DNA from: Nilaparvata lugens
Lineage: Eukaryota; Arthropoda; Insecta; Hemiptera; Delphacidae
Assembly (NCBI RefSeq): GCF_014356525.2
Contig: NC_052506.1
Span: 24,070,707 to 24,134,706 of the forward strand
Direction: 5' to 3'
DNA length: 64,000 nt
The notes beneath the pieces were generated by a model, which ran no database searches, had not been told where the DNA came from, and worked only from the letters and a program-made list of their open reading frames with translations. Below are positions 59,901-64,000 of the stretch, one piece after another; position 1 is the stretch's first letter; each line of letters begins with the position of its first letter. Position numbers and translations under genes: made by a program.

Positions 59901-60415
59901 AATTTCGGCAGTAACGGTAAACATTGATACTTATCAACTGTTTTCTTACCTACATTCAATACAACTTCGATAGGCAAATGGTCAGAAAAAGCCTGAGGAA
60001 CTACTTTAAAATCAGCTACATAATTTAAATAATCTAAATTAATAGCTGCAATATCATTTACAGAATTGCCCATTGCTCCAACAAACGTCATTTCTCCTTC
60101 TAGATCGCCCTCCATTCTTCCATTTAATATAATAAATCCCAATTCTGTACACATATCTAAGTATCTACGCCCCCTACTGTTAACTATAGTATCTTTTGAA
60201 TTTCTTCCACTACTTAACCCACTATACACAGTCCGACCTACATAACTAGACATCTTCTGTTCTTTACCGATTCGAACGTTTTTATCTCCTATCACTAGAA
60301 ATCCCTCATCTGAGTTTTGCAGCAATACATTGTTCATCTCTTGAAAATCTCTTTCCCAGTTATTACAGTTGATATACAGGCAATACATTTAGGAAAACAG
60401 AATTATCTAATTTTA
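56971..60415 (-). mobile_element. LINE C: 5'-truncated non-LTR retrotransposon
   Basis: The minus strand carries part of an endonuclease, a linker, a complete RT and a CCHC-type C-terminus (60388-57533), then a 3' UTR of about 560 bases ending in an (ATTCT)n simple repeat at 56971-56990. The start of the endonuclease is missing, so the copy is 5'-truncated. The clade is uncertain; the C-terminal Cys/His motif and GLRQGC box differ from the CR1-type GVPQGS of LINEs A and B. Confidence 0.82.
57533..60388 (-). pseudogene. LINE C ORF2: endonuclease (partial), RT and zinc motif, two frameshifts
   Basis: The upper frame (60388-59078) begins inside the endonuclease with VIGDKNVRIG (relatives usually have GDFNARIG), then FSDHLPIEV, a linker, and the start of the RT (KNNKAPGEDQIPFEYYKNA). 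Near 59100 the frame shifts; an intermediate frame has NEFQAGFRKGYSTIDNIFAL. Near 58920, in a T/A-run, it shifts again to the lower frame (58915-57533): DYSAAFDSIDRN, SGLRQGCLLSPLLF, and the catalytic LLYADDIALIS (YADD at 58610-58621). The C-terminus has CSMCNLKEIEDIYHFIARCP, the C..C...H....C zinc motif seen after RT in several LINE clades. Truncation and frameshifts make it inactive. Confidence 0.85.
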
Positions 60416-60550
60416 TAACAATCGCTTTCATATATTATCAATATTTTTAAAATTCAACTTATCTCTGAAATCTGAGGTTTTATTAATACCTAGTAACATA
60501 CCCCCACTAGCACGACCAAACTGAGAGCTTTTTTGCGCATAACACCAGAT

Positions 60551-60748
60551 CGGTGGGGAAGGGTTGTAGGTAACCAGGTCTGCCGCCCCCAGGGAAAGGG
60601 TATTCCAGAAAAATTTAATAGAAATCGATGGAACAAAACTTCAGCTATCATGTGATACCACTTTCAATTTTGGGCTCAATAATCACGCCGTCAGCGGGGT
60701 GGAAGGGTTGTAGGTAACCAGGTCACTTGCCGCCCCTTCAGGGAAGGT
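60551..60748 (+). repeat. Two direct copies of a 50-bp block
   Basis: GGGTTGTAGGTAACCAGGTC followed by GCCGCCCC and CAGGGAA occurs at about 60551-60603 and 60694-60748, with CGGTGGGG or GCGGGGTGG before each. The origin is unknown; it abuts the hairpin at 60781. Confidence 0.7.
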
Positions 60749-60780
60749 GTTTTTCAAAAAAATGTGAAACTAGGTATGAA

Positions 60781-61583
60781 GGTATGAAGAAACTCGTCAA
60801 AAATATGATACAGTACCAAGTTCTGAAAAGCTAAAATATCATTGAATAATCATTTTTTAAGAAAAATGAAATGAAAACTTGAAAATCAGTTTAATGTCCA
60901 GGTCAGAAGGTTGGATATTATTCAATTCTGATTATGATCTAACATAAAATTGGTGAAATTCTTATAACTATGTTAGTTTTGAATAGATTGATTTGAAACT
61001 CCATGGGTGTGTTAATTGTATGAAGGGAAACGTTCATGATTTTTTGTAGAATTTCCCTACGTTCCCTTCTCCGTCCTAAACCAAAAAAACATGGTAGTTC
61101 TGATGCTACATGCGAGAAAATTCAAAAGTCGCGCTATTCTGAGCTTCCTCTTTGCTTCGCGGCAAGGAACAGGATTGGATTAAATCGCCCGCGGAACAAC
61201 ACTATTGGTCTACTCAGAAGCGCGACTTTTGAATCCTCTCTCATATACCATCAGAACTACCATAATATGTTTTCGGTTTAGGAGTGAGGATGGGACGTAG
61301 GAAAATTCTACAAAAAATCATGAACGATTCCCTTCATACTATTAACACACACATGAAGTTTCAAATCAATCTTTCAAAACTAACAAAGTCATAAGAACTT
61401 CTCCAATTTGTTGTTAGTTTATAATCAAAATTGAATAATAACCAACTTTCCGACCTGGACATTTAACTAATTTTTGAGTTCTCATTTCATTTATGTTAAA
61501 AAAAAGATTATTAAATTATATATTATTTTAGCTTTTCTGAGCTTGTGATCATATTTCATATTTTTGACGAGTTTCTTCATACC
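60781..61583. mobile_element. 803-bp hairpin element with arms of about 360-385 bases
   Basis: The left end GGTATGAAGAAACTCGTCAA and the right end GACGAGTTTCTTCATACC are reverse complements. Pairing continues inward through GTCCAGGTC/GACCTGGAC, TCATGATTTTTTGTAGAATT and AAAATTCTACAAAAAATCATG, and TTCAAAAGTCGCGC with GCGCGACTTTTGAA, to a spacer at about 61144-61208. Two short indels interrupt pairing. There is no open frame of note. It resembles a long foldback MITE. Confidence 0.85.
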
Positions 61584-63633
61584 TATTAACACAATCAGGT
61601 ATCTGATATGATACATGTAAGATTATTATATCTTATATGATATAATCTTATATGATACAGTTCTTGAGTAATTATCATTCATTCTGTATACTCTTGTATA
61701 TTTTTTTCATTGAGTATACACCTAACTGGATGAATACTTCTTGTACAAATCAATTCGTATTCCGTATAATTCAATAATATTCTAGTAATTTGAATTAGAA
61801 TAAAATATTATATGAGGAACTGTCATAAGGCTGTTGGAGCATGTTTATTATAGAATGTAGTAACAGTTTGTAGTATTCAACGTTTTAATTCAAGTTCAGT
61901 ATACTTTCTTGTGCATATCATTTATCATTGTCATATACTGTACGATAGGTATCGATTGAAACTTGGAATAAATTTGAATATTAGGCGGTGTATTTAAAAA
62001 AAATAATAGGCGATGCTTGGCAAAGATGAATTATTCCAAACAATATTGTGATTGTGTTGTCGAAATGCAATAAACCTTAGCTGCAATAAACTTGTAGATC
62101 TATGTAGAAATATCTTAAAATTATAATTGAAATGTCCATGCCATATGTTAATATAGAACTATAATCTAGAGAGAGTACCTCTTCGAACACAGTTGTTCTG
62201 GTAACTAAATTAAAAATTTTGTCAGGTTGGCAGTAAGTAATAACGCCAAAGATACGCCTAAAATTGGAGTTTTCTCAGCTTTTCTGCGTTTCCTCACCTT
62301 TTTCAATAATTGATGGAAATATATTTAAAAAAATTCAGTACACACGTTTAGCTGAGGTTGAAGAATTTTGTTCGCCAAAGATACGCCGATATAGTAACAG
62401 GTGTTTTCCGAGATCAATATCGATTGTCTGATTATTCAGAAACAATTATTGTTGTTTTGCATTAGGATTCTCTAGAAAATAATAAGTGATCAGAGAATCG
62501 ACAGTCTTTAAAAAGTTGAATGAATATAAGTTTTGCGTAACCTTATCCGAGATAATGAAATTCGAGTTGAAAGTAATCAATTTATTATAAATATCGTTAA
62601 AATAAAGATAGTCATTAAAATGTGATAAGCATCCTCAAATCCTTCTACAACTTTGTCACACTCCATTCTCCCCCTTCGCAAGGACGTTGCAAGGGGGTCT
62701 TGGTCTGGACCCACCTCCCGAAATTCATATTTTCATTAAATTTCAAAAAATAAAGATGTTTTGAATCTTTCAAAAATGTTGAGCAGATTTTGCGTTTTAT
62801 CAGCGTTTTCGAGGATACAGATGTTTAAAATTAATATAGAAGTACAGTTAGGGCAGATCAACTTTGTCTTTGAAAGGATTCGAAATTTCATTAGAGATAG
62901 GCCTACGCCCGAAAATAAGGGTTTCAGCGGTTTTCCAGCCTTCTTCTGTGTTTCCTTAGCTGCTGCCTGATGATACGCCTATTTCCTAAGCATTTGGAAT
63001 GAGCTTTTCCTAGTTTTTCAGTAACTACTGAACTTGAAAAAGTTTAAAATCGATACACGGGTTCAGCTTAAGTGCTGTATTGAAGGGTTTTTTCCCCAGT
63101 GTTTCATTGCATTTTTCTAGATTTTTCAAGTACATTGGAGCTCAAAGAAGTTGGATGGAATTAATGTTTTGAAACTACTTCTCTACTTATCATTTATTTC
63201 TATGTCAAATTTCAAAGTACTAGACTGAAATACACAAATCCTTTTAAAGTATCATATAATGTATATGTTACGTTTTCGTATAACGTACTATGTCTCTACA
63301 TGGGAATTAATATTTTTAATAATCTTCATTAGAATAGACAAAGATATTTGCAACTCTAAGCTACTTTGATGTAATTGAGCAGTAATTGCGTTGAACTTGA
63401 AAGTCTCTATAATATATTAAATATTTGAAGGGAGAATGTGGAATGTAAATGGAGGCGAGTGAAGCGAGCCGACTCTTTTTGTGTGTCATACCTCTTTCTT
63501 TAAACAAGCAATATTTCTTTTTTCAATACTTCCAAATATATCATGATGCCATAATGTGAGGATAGTGTAATAAATTGTATTTGTAGAAAAATTAATGGAT
63601 TCTCCAAACATATTGGATTGCAATTGCCAATAT
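61584..63633. other. No gene seen
   Basis: AT-rich. The phrase AAGATACGCC recurs at 62251 and 62390, and GATACGCCTA at 62973, suggesting fragments of a repeat. Short frames such as 62761-62970 have no recognisable motif. Confidence 0.4.
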
Positions 63634-63878
63634 GGCTAGTCCCATATTGATACGCGACGCGGCGGGACACGAGTCTGCTAGATGAGATAATATTATTTTT
63701 ATGATCATAATATTGTAATTTTCACAATGAGACAGAGGTTCATTATAAATCAAATATGAGACAAAGCTTTATTATAAAAAAATGAACATTATAATTTTAT
63801 GATGTTAACTCATAGGGCCTATAGCAGACTGGGGTTACATCATGTCACGTCGCGTGTCGTCGCAATATGTGACCAGCC
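63634..63878. mobile_element. MITE-like inverted repeat (about 245 bp)
   Basis: The left arm GGCTAGTCCCATATTGATAC, then GCGACGCG and GTCTGCTAG, pairs with the right arm ATAGCAGACTGGGG through CGTCGCGTGTCGTCGCAATATG to GACCAGCC. The GC-rich arms stand out from the AT-rich centre. Confidence 0.65.
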
Positions 63879-63977
63879 TAGAAGTTAGGTTTCAAATCTT
63901 GTGTTTTTATAAAGTTTATAAATTGATAAGTGTATAACTTTAACCAGGTTTCAGAAATCTACAACCCCTCTTTCTAT

Positions 63978-64000
63978 AGGTGCGTACAGACTTACGCGCC
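63978..64000 (+). mobile_element. Left terminus of a palindromic MITE, cut by window end
   Basis: AGGTGCGTACAGACTTACGC matches the terminus of the MITE at 4152 (AGGTGCTTACAGATATACGC) with three differences and is followed by GCC in both. The rest lies outside the window. Confidence 0.65.

Overview
This is AT-rich eukaryotic DNA from an animal, almost certainly an arthropod. No host protein-coding gene can be recognised. The window is a mosaic of transposable elements, many nested in one another, plus long pyrimidine-rich or purine-rich tracts. The repertoire (CR1-like LINEs, BEL/Pao, Gypsy-type LTR elements with tRNA-Lys primer sites, hAT, PIF/Harbinger, short hairpin elements) fits a hemipteran insect. 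From memory, the small palindromic repeats suggest a planthopper, but that identification is tentative.

Positions 1-15293 form a three-level nest on the minus strand. The outer element (LTR element 2) has its 5' LTR at about 13304-15293, a tRNA-Lys primer site at 13280-13297, a broken gag at 11340-12788, a basic and hydrophobic reading frame at 10201-10990, and a 3' LTR beginning at 9017. LTR element 1 interrupts that 3' LTR at about 8829. Its 5' LTR is 2880-8829, its primer site 2865-2879, its gag 1029-2252, and its 3' LTR begins at 119 and leaves the window on the left. A hAT-type transposon (3988-7044), with a perfect 8-bp target duplication, sits in the 5' LTR of element 1 and itself holds smaller hairpin and Helitron-like repeats. 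Neither LTR element shows a pol gene.

Positions 15294-36700 are sparser. They contain a LINE scrap (15395-15710), LINE A (17157-20323; one in-frame stop in ORF2; a CAAT-repeat tail), several kilobases of strand-asymmetric pyrimidine or purine sequence, a decayed copy of a recurrent arthropod transposase-like family (25939-27165), and LINE tails. A possible promoter lies near 36250.

Positions 36717-51190 are a decayed BEL/Pao element. Its gag is split from its protease/RT/RNase H region by about 10 kb of inserted DNA: LINE B (about 38270-43260; ORF1 with FLYWCH, coiled-coil and SGNH-like parts; near-complete ORF2) and a large inverted-repeat complex (43268-47747). A PIF/Harbinger element with a TAA target duplication lies in one arm of that complex.

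Positions 51190-64000 hold a tRNA-headed SINE whose 3' part resembles the tail of LINE A, several hairpin elements, a 257-bp tandem duplication whose second copy is interrupted by a TA-flanked MITE, LINE C on the minus strand (56971-60415), an 803-bp near-perfect hairpin, and the first bases of another palindromic MITE at the right edge. The LINEs could once have supplied retrotransposition machinery to the SINE, but every recognisable coding element here has at least one disabling change.
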